Part shown: positions 26,198 to 34,086 of the stretch, in pieces | Position numbering within the stretch: position 1 is the first letter of the stretch | How the letters are laid out: every line of letters starts with the position of its first letter | Source of the DNA: DASQMT01 sp963827335 | GTDB lineage: Bacteria > Actinomycetota > Thermoleophilia > Solirubrobacterales > Solirubrobacteraceae | Length of the DNA stretch: 64,000 bases | Assembly: GCA_963827335.1 (NCBI GenBank) | Contig: CAWHAP010000013.1 | Location: 62,001 to 126,000, forward strand | Reading direction: 5' to 3' | Made by a program: the position numbers and the translations under genes | Notes under the pieces: generated by a model | What the model was told of the DNA's origin: nothing | What the model saw: only the letters and a program-made list of their open reading frames with translations | Databases searched by the model: none

Positions 26198-28618
26198 TCA
26201 GCGGATGCGGAGGCGGCGGACGACCGTGGCCTTCGCCGCGCCGGACCCGATCGTCAGGCGGACGGCGTAGCGGCCGCGCCCGGCGTGGCGGAGCTTGAGC
26301 TTCGCCGCGCCCGCGCGCGTGGTGCTCGTGCTGCGCGCGAGCACGTGGCCGCCGCGCATGAGGACGGCGCGCACGCGCGCCCCCGCGCCCGCGAGCTGCA
26401 CGGTGCAGGAGACGGTGAACTTGGAGGCCCTGCCCTTGCCCTTGACGGGCTTGCACGTCACGACCGCGTCGCGGCCGGCGGCGCCCTGCGGCCCGGCCGG
26501 GCCCTGTGCGCCCGCCGGACCCCCCGGCCCCTGGGCGCCGGTCTTGCCGTTGGCGCCGTTCGTGCCCGCGGGGCCCTGGGCGCCGTTCGTCCCGTTCGTG
26601 CCGTTGGTGCCGGCCGGCCCGGAGGGACCGACGGTGGCGGGGACGTCGACGCTCTCGCAGTCGCCGTTGACGTCGTCGATCGCGTCGAGGATCGCGGTGT
26701 CGGTGCCGGCCTGGCAGCGGATCCGGTCCGAGCCGCCGTCGCGCCCGGCGAGCCGGTCGGTGCCGGCGCCGCCGCGCAGCAGGTCGGCGCCGGAGCCGCC
26801 CGTGAGGTCGTCGCTGCCGTCGCCGCCGTCGAGGTCGTCGTCGCCCTGGGCGCCGTCGAGCACGTCGGCGCCGAGGCCGCCGGCGAGGATGTTGGTGCCG
26901 AGGGCGCCGGTCAGCTCGTCGTCGCCGCTGCCGCCCGTGAGGTTCTCCACGTCGGTCTCGATCGTGTCGAGCTCGCCGGCTACGCCGTCGTCGGCGGCGC
27001 CGTCGGGGTCGGCGACGACGCTGGCGCTGCGGCTCGAGTAGTCGGCGGTGTCCGCGCCGGACCCGCCGATCAGCAGGTCGGCGCCGAGGCCGCCGTCGAG
27101 CACGTCGTTGCCGGCGCCGCCGTTGAGGAGGTTGACGCCCGCAGTGCCGGTGAGCCGGTCGTTGCCCCCGCCGCCGGTGATGTTCTCCACGTCCGTGCCG
27201 ATCATGCCCGCGTCGCCGGCCTCGCCGTCGTCGGCGGCGCCGTCCGCGTCGAGCGTCACCGGCAAGGTGCGCGTGGCGTAGGTCACGGTGTCGACGCCGT
27301 CGCCGCCGGTCATCACGTCGTTCTGGCCCTTGCCCGGGTCGAGCTGGTCGTCGCCGGGTCCGCCGTCGAGGACGTTCGTGCTGTTGTTGCCCGTCAGCGT
27401 GTCGTTGCCGACGCCGCCCAGCAGCTGCTCGACGTCCGGGCGGACGTTGTCGACCTCGGCGGTCTCGCCGTCGTCGGCGGCGCCGTCGAGGTCGGCGGTC
27501 ACGGTGGCGATGCGGGCGCGGTAGTCGGCGGTGTCGAAGCCCGCGCCGCCGTTGTGGATGTCGCCGCCGGCGCCGCCCTCGAGGACGTCGTCGCCGTCGT
27601 CGCCGTTGAGCGTGTCGGCGCCTGCGCCGCCGGAGATCGTGTCCACGCCGGCGCCACCGGAGAGGGTGTCGGCGAGCGCGCCGCCTGTCAGCGTGTCGTT
27701 GCCGGCGCCGCCGGTCACGCTCTCGACGTCGGTGCGGATGTCGTCGAGCTCGCCGATCCCGGCCTCGCCGTCGTTCGCGACGCCGTCGATCGAGAGCGTG
27801 ACCGCCGCCGCGCGGCTCGCGTAGGTGACGAGGTCGGTCCCGACGCCGCCGGTGAGGATGTCGTCGCCGGCGCCGCCGTCGAGCGTGTCGTTGCCGCTGT
27901 CGCCGTCGAGGAAGTCGCGGCCGCCGCCGCCCGACAGGACGTTCGCGGTGGTGTAGCCGGTCAGCGTGTCGTTGCCCGAGCCGGCGGTGACGTTCTCGAC
28001 GTCGATCTTGACGTTGTCGGTCTCCCCGGTCGTGCCGTCGTTGGCGACGCCGTCGATCGACGTGGCGATCGCCGCCGTGCGGGCCGAGTAGTCGGCGGTG
28101 TCGGTCCCGGTGCCGCCGTTGAGCGTGTCGTTGCCCAGGGCGAGGGTGCCCCCGAGCAGCGCGTCGTCGCCCGCGTCGCCGTTGAGCGTGTCGTTGCCGC
28201 CGCGGCCGTCGAGCGAGTCGCCGTCGCCGCCGCCGTTGACCGTGTCGGCACCGTCGCCGCCGCGCAGCGTGTCGGCGCCGTTGCCGCCGGTCAGCGTCGT
28301 GGCGACGGTGACGCCGGTGAGCTCGATCAGGTCGTCGAGGTCGCGGGCGTCGATGGCGAGGCTCGTGACGCCGGTGGAGCTGCACGTGACCTGGTGCGCG
28401 GTGACCGTGGTGCAGCCGGCCCCGGGCGTGACGGCGCCGGCGCCCGGATCGCTGATCGTGTACGTGCCCGGGACGAAGGAGACGGAGATGGCGTCGGCCT
28501 CGCCGTCCGTCGCGACGAAGGTGAGGGCGGAGCCGCTGACGGACACATCGGCGGCGTGGGCGGCCGGGGTCGCGATCAGCAGCAATCCGATTGCCGCAAG
28601 GAGCACACGCGATCTCAT
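26198..28618 (-). CDS. Secreted RTX protein with collagen-like segment
   Basis: 806 residues. Signal peptide to about residue 22 (ending AHA). Residues about 105-625 are five imperfect modules, each with nonapeptide RTX repeats (GGAGNDTLTGG, DGDDVLEGGAGG) and a conserved linker (IDGVANDGE, then DNVKIDVENV); 15-20 nonapeptides in all. Next comes a collagen-like stretch of 18 G-x-y triplets (positions 26468-26629), and finally a basic beta-rich domain (GRYAVRLTIGSGAAKATVVR) akin to the end of the 23193 protein. It probably forms a calcium-stabilised surface rod. Function of the whole unknown. Confidence 0.85.
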   Translation of the reverse strand: MRSRVLLAAIGLLLIATPAAHAADVSVSGSALTFVATDGEADAISVSFVPGTYTISDPGAGAVTPGAGCTTVTAHQVTCSSTGVTSLAIDARDLDDLIELTGVTVATTLTGGNGADTLRGGDGADTVNGGGDGDSLDGRGGNDTLNGDAGDDALLGGTLALGNDTLNGGTGTDTADYSARTAAIATSIDGVANDGTTGETDNVKIDVENVTAGSGNDTLTGYTTANVLSGGGGRDFLDGDSGNDTLDGGAGDDILTGGVGTDLVTYASRAAAVTLSIDGVANDGEAGIGELDDIRTDVESVTGGAGNDTLTGGALADTLSGGAGVDTISGGAGADTLNGDDGDDVLEGGAGGDIHNGGAGFDTADYRARIATVTADLDGAADDGETAEVDNVRPDVEQLLGGVGNDTLTGNNSTNVLDGGPGDDQLDPGKGQNDVMTGGDGVDTVTYATRTLPVTLDADGAADDGEAGDAGMIGTDVENITGGGGNDRLTGTAGVNLLNGGAGNDVLDGGLGADLLIGGSGADTADYSSRSASVVADPDGAADDGVAGELDTIETDVENLTGGSGDDELTGALGTNILAGGLGADVLDGAQGDDDLDGGDGSDDLTGGSGADLLRGGAGTDRLAGRDGGSDRIRCQAGTDTAILDAIDDVNGDCESVDVPATVGPSGPAGTNGTNGTNGAQGPAGTNGANGKTGAQGPGGPAGAQGPAGPQGAAGRDAVVTCKPVKGKGRASKFTVSCTVQLAGAGARVRAVLMRGGHVLARSTSTTRAGAAKLKLRHAGRGRYAVRLTIGSGAAKATVVRRLRIR
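26468..26629 (-). repeat. Collagen-like G-x-y triplet repeat (18 triplets)
   Basis: Codes for GPSGPAGTNGTNGTNGAQG and further triplets, ending in GAAGRD, within the 806-residue RTX protein. Confidence 0.85.
26743..28306 (-). repeat. RTX nonapeptide repeat region, five modules
   Basis: Tandem modules of about 85-100 codons, each with nonapeptides (GGxGxDxLx) and a spacer with the words DGxAxDG and DVENxTGG. The DNA repeats are imperfect. Confidence 0.75.
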
Positions 28619-28756
28619 GATGCGCCGGGTATCGGCGTGTCAGCGCACAAACTTGACGCACGTCCGTCCACTCCCGGACCAGTGGCTCAAGGCAGGCGGC
28701 ACGCGCGGGACGGGCTCGTGCGCGCTACGCCGGGTCGACGGCGGCGGCGATCGCGG

Positions 28757-29008
28757 TCACTGCTTGGACTGCTTGAGCCCGTCCACCGGGAGCGCACGCA
28801 GCCCGCGCCAGGCGGCCACGGCGATCGCGGCGTAGGCGAAGCCGACGGCGAACCAGCCGTCCGCGTACCGGCTCGCGGCCAGCAGCCAGACGATCAGCGC
28901 AGGCCAGGGGAACAGCAAGCCGACGGCGGTCAGGACCCAGGGCTCGCGGCGCTCCTCGTGCCCGTCACCGGACGAGTCGGGGCTCTCGATGAAGCCGAGG
29001 AAGGGCAC
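28757..29008 (-). CDS. Small membrane protein
   Basis: 83 residues from GTG. Two or three membrane helices are visible: VLTAVGLLFPWPALIVWLLA and GWFAVGFAYAAIAVAAW. The N-terminal 25 residues are acidic (SPDSSGDGHEERR). No recognised family. Confidence 0.55.
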   Translation of the reverse strand: MPFLGFIESPDSSGDGHEERREPWVLTAVGLLFPWPALIVWLLAASRYADGWFAVGFAYAAIAVAAWRGLRALPVDGLKQSKQ

Positions 29009-29101
29009 CCATCGGTTGTAGCGCGCGAGCGCCGATCGGTCCAGTCCTGCTACCGCCCGGAGGCCGCGCGATCGCTGCTAGATTGGCCCCGCCAGCACCT
29101 T

Positions 29102-29175
29102 GGTGGGCGTAGCTCAGTTGGTAGAGCTCCGGGTTGTGGTCCCGGCGGCCGCGGGTTCGAGTCCCGTCGCTCACC
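29102..29175 (+). tRNA. tRNA-His (GTG)
   Basis: Cloverleaf: acceptor stem GTGGGCG/CGCTCAC (29103-29109 with 29168-29174, one G-T pair), an additional G at -1 (29102) opposite C73, D-arm AGCTCAGTTGGTAGAGC, anticodon stem CCGGG/CCCGG with loop TTGTGGT (anticodon GTG), T-arm GCGGG/CCCGT. No encoded CCA. Its 3' part is the target of a 46-base repeat at 55741. Confidence 0.92.
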
Positions 29176-29177
29176 CC
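29132..29177 (+). repeat. attL-like copy inside tRNA-His
   Basis: 46 bases shared with 55741-55786, differing at two positions. It spans the anticodon loop to the 3' end of the tRNA, as for integration into a tRNA 3' end. Confidence 0.55.
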
Positions 29178-29260
29178 TAGATATCGCCCGCACAGCAGCG
29201 CGTTCCGCCGTCGAGCACGCAGCGGACGCGGGGGCAGTGTCGGCGGTTCGGCCAACGTCG

Positions 29261-29266
29261 TACGGT
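29261..29266 (+). promoter_or_regulatory. -10 hexamer, leaderless start of methyltransferase
   Basis: TACGGT ends 6 nt before the ATG at 29273. Confidence 0.4.
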
Positions 29267-29272
29267 TCACGG

Positions 29273-29887
29273 ATGATCGCTGCCGACGTCCGGGCGTTCG
29301 TCCGCGCGAATCTGACGCCGCCGCCGGCGCGCGTGCTGGAGGTGGGCGCCGGCGAAGGCGACCTGGCCGAAGCGCTGCGTGTGGCCGGCTATGACGTGCT
29401 GGCGATCGATCCCGAACCGCGCGGCGACGGTGTACGCGCGATCGCGTTGCATGAGCTCGAGGATGCCCCGGCCTCGTTCGACGCGGCAGTCGCCGTCGTC
29501 TCGCTGCATCACGTGCACCCGCTCGACGAGTCGTGCGCGCGACTCGCCCACGTTCTGCGCCCGGGAGCCACGTTGGTCGTGGACGAGATCGACGTCAGCG
29601 CGTATGACGAGCGCGCCGCCTCGTGGTGGCTGCTCCAGCGGCGGGCACTGGGCGCCCAGACGGATCGCACGCCCGCGGCGATGGTCGCCGAGTTGCGGCA
29701 TCACCTGCATCCGCTGGAGCGCATCGCCCAGGCGCTGGACGGCGGCTTCGACGTCGGGGCGCCGCAACGCGGGCCGTACCTCTACCGCTGGTATCTGAAC
29801 GAGTCCCTGCGTCCCGCGGAGGAAGACCTGATCGCGCGCGGAGAGCTGCCTGCGGTCGGTGCGCGGTTGATCGCGCACCGGCGCTAG
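29273..29887 (+). CDS. SAM-dependent methyltransferase
   Basis: 204 residues, class I fold. Motif I is ARVLEVGAGEGDLAEALRVA, motif II VLAIDPEP, and motif III LRPGATLVVDEIDVSAYDE. A SLHHVHPLDES loop follows the acidic strand. UbiE-like; substrate unknown. Starts 6 nt after TACGGT; no ribosome binding site. The first gene after the tRNA-His and so the first of the candidate island. Confidence 0.85.
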   Translation: MIAADVRAFVRANLTPPPARVLEVGAGEGDLAEALRVAGYDVLAIDPEPRGDGVRAIALHELEDAPASFDAAVAVVSLHHVHPLDESCARLAHVLRPGATLVVDEIDVSAYDERAASWWLLQRRALGAQTDRTPAAMVAELRHHLHPLERIAQALDGGFDVGAPQRGPYLYRWYLNESLRPAEEDLIARGELPAVGARLIAHRR

Positions 29888-30153
29888 GGGACCTGCAGGC
29901 AGCGCGAAGACGCGAGCCGCCGCACGGACGAGCTCGCGCCTTCCACGCCACTTCGAGAAGCCCGGCCGGGCGAACCTAATGCCCTGGAGGTCGCGCCTCT
30001 CGTGCCGCTGTTTCTCCGGTCGGGGAAGCGGCAAACGAGCAGTGGCCAGCGATCGCACAGACGCGACCCACTGGTCCTACGCTTCCGGCGGGAACTCCGA
30101 CGCGGCGCGTTCGCGACGAGGTAGGGCAGGAATTCCATGCCGGGGGTGGCAGG

Positions 30154-30555
30154 TCAGCCGTGGACGGGACGGGAGCCGCGCTGCTCGACGCGGTGCTCGC
30201 GGGTGCGCCGAGTGAGCATGCCGGCGGCGACGAGTCCGAGGCCCGCGACGACGTGCGGAAGCCACGCGTTCGTGCCCTCGTCGGCGAAACCGAACAGGAA
30301 CGGCGACAGGGCGAGCACGGCTCCGGCCAGGACGTCCATCGTCAGGTGCATCGGCAACGGCAGGAGGTTCGCGAGGCTCAGCTCCCAGTCGGTGATGAGG
30401 CTCTGGCCGATGGCCAGGGCCCCCACCACGATCGGTACCGCGACGGCCGCGCCGCCGACGTCGCTGAAACCGAAGATCCACGGAGCCAGGATCAGCAGGA
30501 TGCCAAGGGGGTAGTCGAGCAGCGCGTGCATGCGGCTCGTGATCGGTCTGTTCAT
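30154..30555 (-). CDS. SPW-repeat membrane protein
   Basis: 133 residues, four membrane helices in two repeats. Each half holds the SPW-type motif: APWIFGFSD (residues 24-32) and SPFLFGFADEG. This is a small family of unknown function in actinobacteria and proteobacteria. The C-terminus is charged (MLTRRTREHRVEQRGSRP). It stands alone, 60 bases after the MpsC-like gene on the same strand. Confidence 0.85.
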   Translation of the reverse strand: MNRPITSRMHALLDYPLGILLILAPWIFGFSDVGGAAVAVPIVVGALAIGQSLITDWELSLANLLPLPMHLTMDVLAGAVLALSPFLFGFADEGTNAWLPHVVAGLGLVAAGMLTRRTREHRVEQRGSRPVHG

Positions 30556-30616
30556 GCCTCAGGGCTACCCTGCGCCAAGGAGCGCCGCGCCGCAGAGACG
30601 GCTGCGATCTGACTGC

Positions 30617-31125
30617 TCATGAGCCTTGCGTGCGCGATGTGGCAGATCCGGCGAGCGCCGTGATGTGCATACCGCACCGATCGCACTGAACCGGGTGCTC
30701 GCGGGCTGCGCTGGGCTCTTCGAGCGCGGTCCGCGACGGACCTTCCTGGCCCTCGGGGTAGAGGACGAAGGTCTCGATGGACATCCCGTCGACCTTCGTG
30801 TCGATGCTGCTGTGAAACGAGCGGATGGTGCCCGGTGATGTCCCCGACGGGCTGGCAGAACTCGCGAACCGTCGCGTACTGGAAGAACATGCGCGTGTCC
30901 CGCAGTCGCTGGTGCTCACCCAGGCTGACCAGGCTGCGCTCCGCCGGGGTGAGTGTGTCCTCGAGGATGCACACCAAGGCGTCGGGACCGGCCCGGTGTG
31001 TCCGCGCGGCGGTCGGGCCGCGCCCCGAACTGCTGCTTGTAGAGCCGCACCATCGCGTTGGAGATCTCCGTCAGGGCGCTCGTGCGGTTCTCGCTCGTCG
31101 TCGGCTGCTGCTCCTCCATGGACAT
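30617..31125 (-). pseudogene. MpsC/DUF2294 family protein, two +1 frameshifts
   Basis: From ATG at 31125 the first frame reads MSMEEQQPTTSENRTSALTE and ISNAMVRLYKQQFG. After one extra G in a GGGG run (near 31022) the frame is DALVCILEDTLTPAERSLVS and FFQYATVREFCQPVGDITG; after a second extra G (near 30835) it is IRSFHSSIDTKVDGMSIETF to a C-terminal CDRCGMH segment and stop. 509 minus 2 bases gives 169 codons, matching DUF2294 (MpsC). That family is known in Bacillus membrane-potential systems; the role here is unclear. Probably a sequencing error as in the 18-23 kb segment. Confidence 0.7.
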
Positions 31126-31542
31126 GGGAAGTCCTCGGCTCGCTTGGGGCGCGAGATCGAGGACTGAGGAGCGCCCTGCAGTCGACGGCTCGGCGCTGAG
31201 CTCGTCAGCTCGGCCCAGCTGCCGTTCAGATGGCTCCCGCGCCCCCGCCCGCCCCAAATCGGCGCGGACGTCGAGAGAAGAAAGAAGTTGCGTCGAAGCC
31301 CGAACCGCAGCGGACCGGGCTGACTGTCTTCAAGCTATCGCACTCCAGTGCAGCGCATGAGTGGCCCGGGACCTCGGGTGCAATGGCTGACCGTCGCCGC
31401 GTGACGGCGCAGTGGTCATGAGGCCCGAGCGCCGAATCAGCACGTGCACAAGGTCGTCAACGTCGGCGGCACGCCCGCTGGAGTTGTCGTGCCCGGAGCA
31501 GACCGGCACGCCGGGCAAGGGCGGACAGCGATCTGCGTTCGA
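31126..31542. other. Gap of 417 bases without a recognisable gene
   Basis: Only short, non-conserved frames. Base use is less G+C-rich in places than in neighbouring genes. No tRNA, hairpin or operator stood out. Confidence 0.4.
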
Positions 31543-31908
31543 TCAGGCGTCCGGGTCCTGGAAGGCGCGCACCTCGATGCGGCCTCCCAGTGCCTTCGAC
31601 GCCCGCGTCGCCCACTGGACCGCGGCATCCTGGTCTGCCGCCTCGATCACCCAGAAGCCGCCGACGTACTCCGGCGCCTCCACGAACGGTCCGTCGACCA
31701 CCACGGGCTCGCCCATGGATGCATCGACGGTCTTGGCCGACGACGGCGGATGGAGTCCCCCGGCGAAGCGAAACGCCCCGGACTCGTGCAGCTCGGTGTT
31801 GAACTCCTCCACGGCGGCGAGCGCGGCCTCCAGTTCGGCCGGGTCCATCGACGCCATGGTCGGCTCCTCGGCCGTGTCGTGGGGCACGGTCAAAAAGAAC
31901 TGAGTCAC
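31543..31908 (-). CDS. YCII-domain protein (DGPF family)
   Basis: 121 residues from GTG at 31908 with AAGGAG six bases upstream. The family words VVVDGPFVEAPEYVGGFWVI and DAAVQWATRASKALGGRIEV are clear. These proteins have the small ferredoxin-like barrel fold and are often encoded beside ECF sigma factors; none is near here. Function unknown. Confidence 0.85.
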   Translation of the reverse strand: MTQFFLTVPHDTAEEPTMASMDPAELEAALAAVEEFNTELHESGAFRFAGGLHPPSSAKTVDASMGEPVVVDGPFVEAPEYVGGFWVIEAADQDAAVQWATRASKALGGRIEVRAFQDPDA

Positions 31909-32004
31909 TCGTCGCTCCTTCTGGCGGGTGGTCCGGGCCACGTTATCAGCGGCTCCCCTGATCACAGGGCTTCGTGGGCCTCCGCTTGCCTGATGCGCGA
32001 CTTG

Positions 32005-32021
32005 ATACCTACTGGGGGTAT
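32005..32021. promoter_or_regulatory. CsoR/RcnR-like operator upstream of MFS exporter
   Basis: ATACCTACTGGGGGTAT: TACT followed by five G is the core of operators for the CsoR/RcnR/FrmR family, and ATACC/GGTAT is an inverted repeat. It ends next to the -35 hexamer. Confidence 0.45.
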
Positions 32022-32051
32022 TTGACGTACCCCGGGAAGCCGTGCTACGGT
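32022..32051 (+). promoter_or_regulatory. Promoter of MFS exporter
   Basis: -35 TTGACG (32022-32027) and -10 TACGGT (32046-32051), 18 bases apart, flanked by two G/C-tract operators. Confidence 0.55.
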
Positions 32052-32062
32052 GCGCCGAGCCC

Positions 32063-32083
32063 CTATACCCCCTCCCCGTATAG
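32063..32083. promoter_or_regulatory. Second G/C-tract operator downstream of promoter
   Basis: CTATAC and GTATAG flank a C-rich 9-base spacer. The perfect dyad with a C tract resembles CsoR-type sites; it would overlap the start of the transcript. Confidence 0.4.
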
Positions 32084-32184
32084 ACGATAGGCGCGGGACG
32101 GCCGCCGGGCCTTGTTCTGCCCGGCGCACGCACGCATCCATCCATCGTCACCGGGCCGCGCCCAGCGGCTCAGAAAGGCACGTC

Positions 32185-33624
32185 ATGCAAACCGCGCACC
32201 CGCGGCGCTGGACGGCGCTCGCCGTCATCGCGCTCGCCCAGTTCATGGTGATCATGGACACCTCGATCATCGGCGTTGCGCTTCCGAAGATCCAGGCCGA
32301 CGTCGGCTTCACGCCCGAGTCGCTGTCGTGGGTGTTCAACGCCTACGTCGTCGCCTTCGGCGGGCTGCTGCTGCTCGGCGGACGCCTCTCCGACCTCTTC
32401 GGCGCCAAGCGGGTCTTCAGTGCCGGCTGGGTCGTGCTCGCCGCCGCCTCGCTTGCCGCCGGGCTCGCAGAGACCACCGGCGTGGAGATCGCCGCCCGCG
32501 CCGCTCAGGGTGCGGGCGCCGCGCTGATCGCGCCGTCGGCGCTGAGCCTGCTGATCATGCTCTTCGGCTCCGAGCCGAAGGAGCTGATGAAGGCCTTCGC
32601 CGTCTACGGCGCCGCCAGTCCCGCGGGGGGCACCGCCGGCGTGTTCCTGGGCGGCGTGATCACCGAGTGGATCACGTGGCCGTGGGTCTTCTACATCAAC
32701 ATCCCGATCGCTCTCGTCGTGCTCGCGCTGATCCCGGGCGTGATGCCCGCGGTCGCTGCCCGGCGCGGCTCGATCGACCTGATCGGCGCCGCCACCGCCA
32801 CCGTCGGCCTGGCGCTGACGGTGTTCGGGATCGTCCGCGCCCCCGACGAGGGGTGGGGCTCGGCAGCCACGCTGGGCGCGATCGCGGGCGGCATCGCGCT
32901 GCTGGGCATCTTCGTCGCCGTGCAGGCCGCGCGCCGCGAGCCGCTGATGCGCCTGGCGATCCTCCGCGCCCCCAATCTGGCGACGGCCAACCTGGTGATG
33001 CTGCTGCTCGGAGCCGCGTGGATCCCGACCTGGTTCTTCTTGAACCTCTACCTGCAGCAGGTCCTCGGGCTCGGCGCGTTCGAGGGCGGCGCCGCGCTGC
33101 TGCCGATGACGCTCACCGTCATGGTGCTGGTGATCGTCGTCGCCCCCAGGGTGATCGCCCGCCTCGGCGTGAAGCCGACGATCGTGTCCGGGCTGCTGGT
33201 GCTCGCCGCCGGCATGGTCGGGTTGTCGATGATCCGCGCCGACGGCTCCTTCTGGGTCGACGTGCTGCCCGCCTCGATGATCGCCGCCGCCGGCATGGCG
33301 CTGCCGTTCATCCCCGCCATGAACACCGCGATCTCCGCCGCGCGCCCGGAAGAGGGCGGCCTGGCCTCGGGCATCGTCTCCACCAGCTACCAGGTCGGCT
33401 CCGCGCTCGGCCTGGCCGTCATGACCGCGGTGGCCAGCGCCCAGGGCGCCGATCAGCTCGGCGACCTCGGCGCGCTCACCGACGGCTACTCCGCCGCGTT
33501 CCTCGGCGCCGCCGCGATCGCGGTGGTCGGCGCGCTCGCGGCCGCGGTGCTGCTGCGCACCCCCAAGGCGCCCGCCGCCAGCGACGCGCCCGCCGACGAG
33601 GGCCGCGAGCTGGTCGCGGCCTGA
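32185..33624 (+). CDS. MFS multidrug exporter, DHA2 family (14 TM)
   Basis: 479 residues. Motif D1 is seen as FMVIMDTSIIGVALPKIQAD (residues 20-39), motif A as GGRLSDLFGAKRV, and motif C as GTAGVFLGGVITE. About 14 helices, closest to EmrB/QacA-like exporters. The promoter region carries two operator-like sites typical of metal- or formaldehyde-sensing CsoR/RcnR/FrmR repressors, unlike the TetR sites usual for this family. The cognate repressor is not in the window. ATG preceded by AAAGG. Confidence 0.85.
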   Translation: MQTAHPRRWTALAVIALAQFMVIMDTSIIGVALPKIQADVGFTPESLSWVFNAYVVAFGGLLLLGGRLSDLFGAKRVFSAGWVVLAAASLAAGLAETTGVEIAARAAQGAGAALIAPSALSLLIMLFGSEPKELMKAFAVYGAASPAGGTAGVFLGGVITEWITWPWVFYINIPIALVVLALIPGVMPAVAARRGSIDLIGAATATVGLALTVFGIVRAPDEGWGSAATLGAIAGGIALLGIFVAVQAARREPLMRLAILRAPNLATANLVMLLLGAAWIPTWFFLNLYLQQVLGLGAFEGGAALLPMTLTVMVLVIVVAPRVIARLGVKPTIVSGLLVLAAGMVGLSMIRADGSFWVDVLPASMIAAAGMALPFIPAMNTAISAARPEEGGLASGIVSTSYQVGSALGLAVMTAVASAQGADQLGDLGALTDGYSAAFLGAAAIAVVGALAAAVLLRTPKAPAASDAPADEGRELVAA

Positions 33625-33695
33625 TCCGGCTCGACCGGCGCCCGCCGCACCATCCGCGGCGGGCGCCGGATCCAGCCGCCGCACTGCAGCCATCC

Positions 33696-33715
33696 GCACA
33701 TACGTACGAACGTGC
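33696..33715. promoter_or_regulatory. Candidate ArsR/CadC operator
   Basis: Imperfect 10+10 dyad, GCACATACGT and ACGAACGTGC (8 of 10 pair), directly upstream of the -10 of the CadC-like gene. Confidence 0.45.
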
Positions 33716-33721
33716 TAGCTT
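33716..33721 (+). promoter_or_regulatory. -10 hexamer of CadC-like gene, leaderless
   Basis: TAGCTT, 5 nt before GTG 33727 and 8 nt before ATG 33730. It adjoins the operator dyad. Confidence 0.35.
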
Positions 33722-33726
33722 CGCCC

Positions 33727-34086
33727 GTGATGGCGGAGCCTGACCGCTGCGATCTCCTCTGCCTGGACCTCCCGAAGGCCGAGTCGGCCCGCCACCGCCT
33801 GCCCGACGCCGCGACGCTCGAGCGTCTCGCCGCGGCGGCGAAGTCCCTCGGCGACCCGACCCGACTGGCGATCGCCGTCGCCCTTGCCGACGCGGGACGC
33901 GCCTGCGTGTGCGACCTCGCCTGGATCACGGGCCGGGACGAGAAGCTCGTCTCGCACCACCTGCGTCTGCTCAAGTCCGCGGGCATGGCCCGCTCCGAGC
34001 GAGACGGCCGCATGGTCATGTACGAGCTCACCGCGGGCGCGCGGCGCCTGCTCGACGTCGTTGCCGGCGAGGAGCCGGTCACATGA
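33727..34086 (+). CDS. ArsR/SmtB repressor, CadC-like metal sensor
   Basis: 119 residues. Winged helix: LGDPTRLAIAVALADAGRAC, then LVSHHLRLLKSAGMARSERD. Counting from the ATG at 33730 the cysteines are Cys7, Cys11, Cys59 and Cys61 (DRCDLLCLD and ACVCDL), almost the same numbers as the Cd/Pb-sensing Cys7, Cys11, Cys58 and Cys60 of S. aureus CadC. So it should sense a thiophilic metal (Cd, Pb, Zn) at the alpha3N site. It overlaps the exporter-like gene (ATGA). Confidence 0.85.
   Translation: MMAEPDRCDLLCLDLPKAESARHRLPDAATLERLAAAAKSLGDPTRLAIAVALADAGRACVCDLAWITGRDEKLVSHHLRLLKSAGMARSERDGRMVMYELTAGARRLLDVVAGEEPVT

Noticed and set aside
26743..28306. CRISPR array or minisatellite
   Set aside because: The repeats are in frame and encode RTX nonapeptides; spacers are not unique and repeats are not exact.
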